A stretch of DNA of 5,941 bases from an uncultured Collinsella sp. Lineage in GTDB: Bacteria > Actinomycetota > Coriobacteriia > Coriobacteriales > Coriobacteriaceae. Within the stretch, counting starts at the first letter, position 1. Every line of letters starts with the position of its first letter. The DNA lies in NCBI GenBank assembly GCA_934646965.1, contig CAKUEZ010000123.1, positions 1-5,941 of the forward strand, read 5' to 3'. The notes under the pieces are model-generated. The model saw only the letters and a program-made list of their open reading frames with translations, did not search any database and was not told the origin of the DNA. Below, one piece after another: positions 5,866 through 5,941 of this stretch. The translations under genes and the position numbers were made by a program.

Positions 5866-5941
5866 ATGTACTGTCGACTTCTTCTCAAACTAATCCTAAG
5901 AGACAAGGCCGTATGGATTTGTACGCTCGTTCTCGCTGCAG
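5866..5941 (+). CDS. membrane protein N-terminus, probable second permease (partial)
   Basis: The window cuts this gene after 25 codons. The visible part, MYCRLLLKLILRDKAVW then ICTLVLAA, is a short basic amphipathic segment leading into a first membrane helix, the same plan as the start of the fused permease (KAIFRSLLSSRSL then VVVVALMVLCAL). A second permease of the same transporter locus is the best guess. The start ATG directly follows an in-frame TAA, so no earlier start is possible in this frame; upstream is GTAGGTG (7 bases away) and a better GAGGAA at 5845-5850 that is rather far. An alternative frame from GTG 5856 is also open but gives a hydrophilic, unpersuasive sequence. Confidence 0.55.
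   Translation, partial: MYCRLLLKLILRDKAVWICTLVLAA

Overview
The window looks like accessory DNA from a moderately high-GC Gram-positive bacterium, most likely an actinobacterium of the Coriobacteriia (Collinsella/Olsenella type). This placement is an inference from GC-rich codon use, clear Shine-Dalgarno sites and the flavour of the integrase and ACT protein; there is no rRNA or other marker to prove it.

Left part, minus strand (1-2190). A complete UPF0237-type ACT-domain gene (7-294) is probably core genome. About 230 bases without a gene follow, with short repeats. Next is the catalytic half of a tyrosine recombinase (529-1416) whose N-terminal domain is missing. It begins immediately and in frame after the stop codon of a small XRE-family regulator (1417-1668). 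That regulator is the second gene of a two-gene operon with a four-helix DUF2975-type membrane protein (1678-2190), the YoaS/YozG-like pairing. The recombinase remnant marks this as the edge of a decayed or rearranged mobile element.

Right part, plus strand (2311-5941). Diverging from the regulator operon is a putative bacteriocin/transport locus. It contains a Sec-signal-bearing secreted peptide resembling the lactococcin 972 family, split by a frameshift at a C6 run; a hairpin; a 740-residue permease made of two fused, homologous ABC-2-like halves; a CcmA-type ABC ATPase; possibly a 43-codon CxxC peptide; and the start of another membrane protein that runs off the window.

Proposed working: the ATPase and permease(s) form an exporter or self-immunity pump for the secreted peptide or a related toxin. 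The XRE/DUF2975 pair controls itself, and possibly the locus, from the 120-base AT-rich divergent region, where an inverted repeat sits on a predicted promoter. The architecture (frameshifted secreted peptide plus fused double permease plus CcmA ATPase plus second permease) is the most interesting content of the window.
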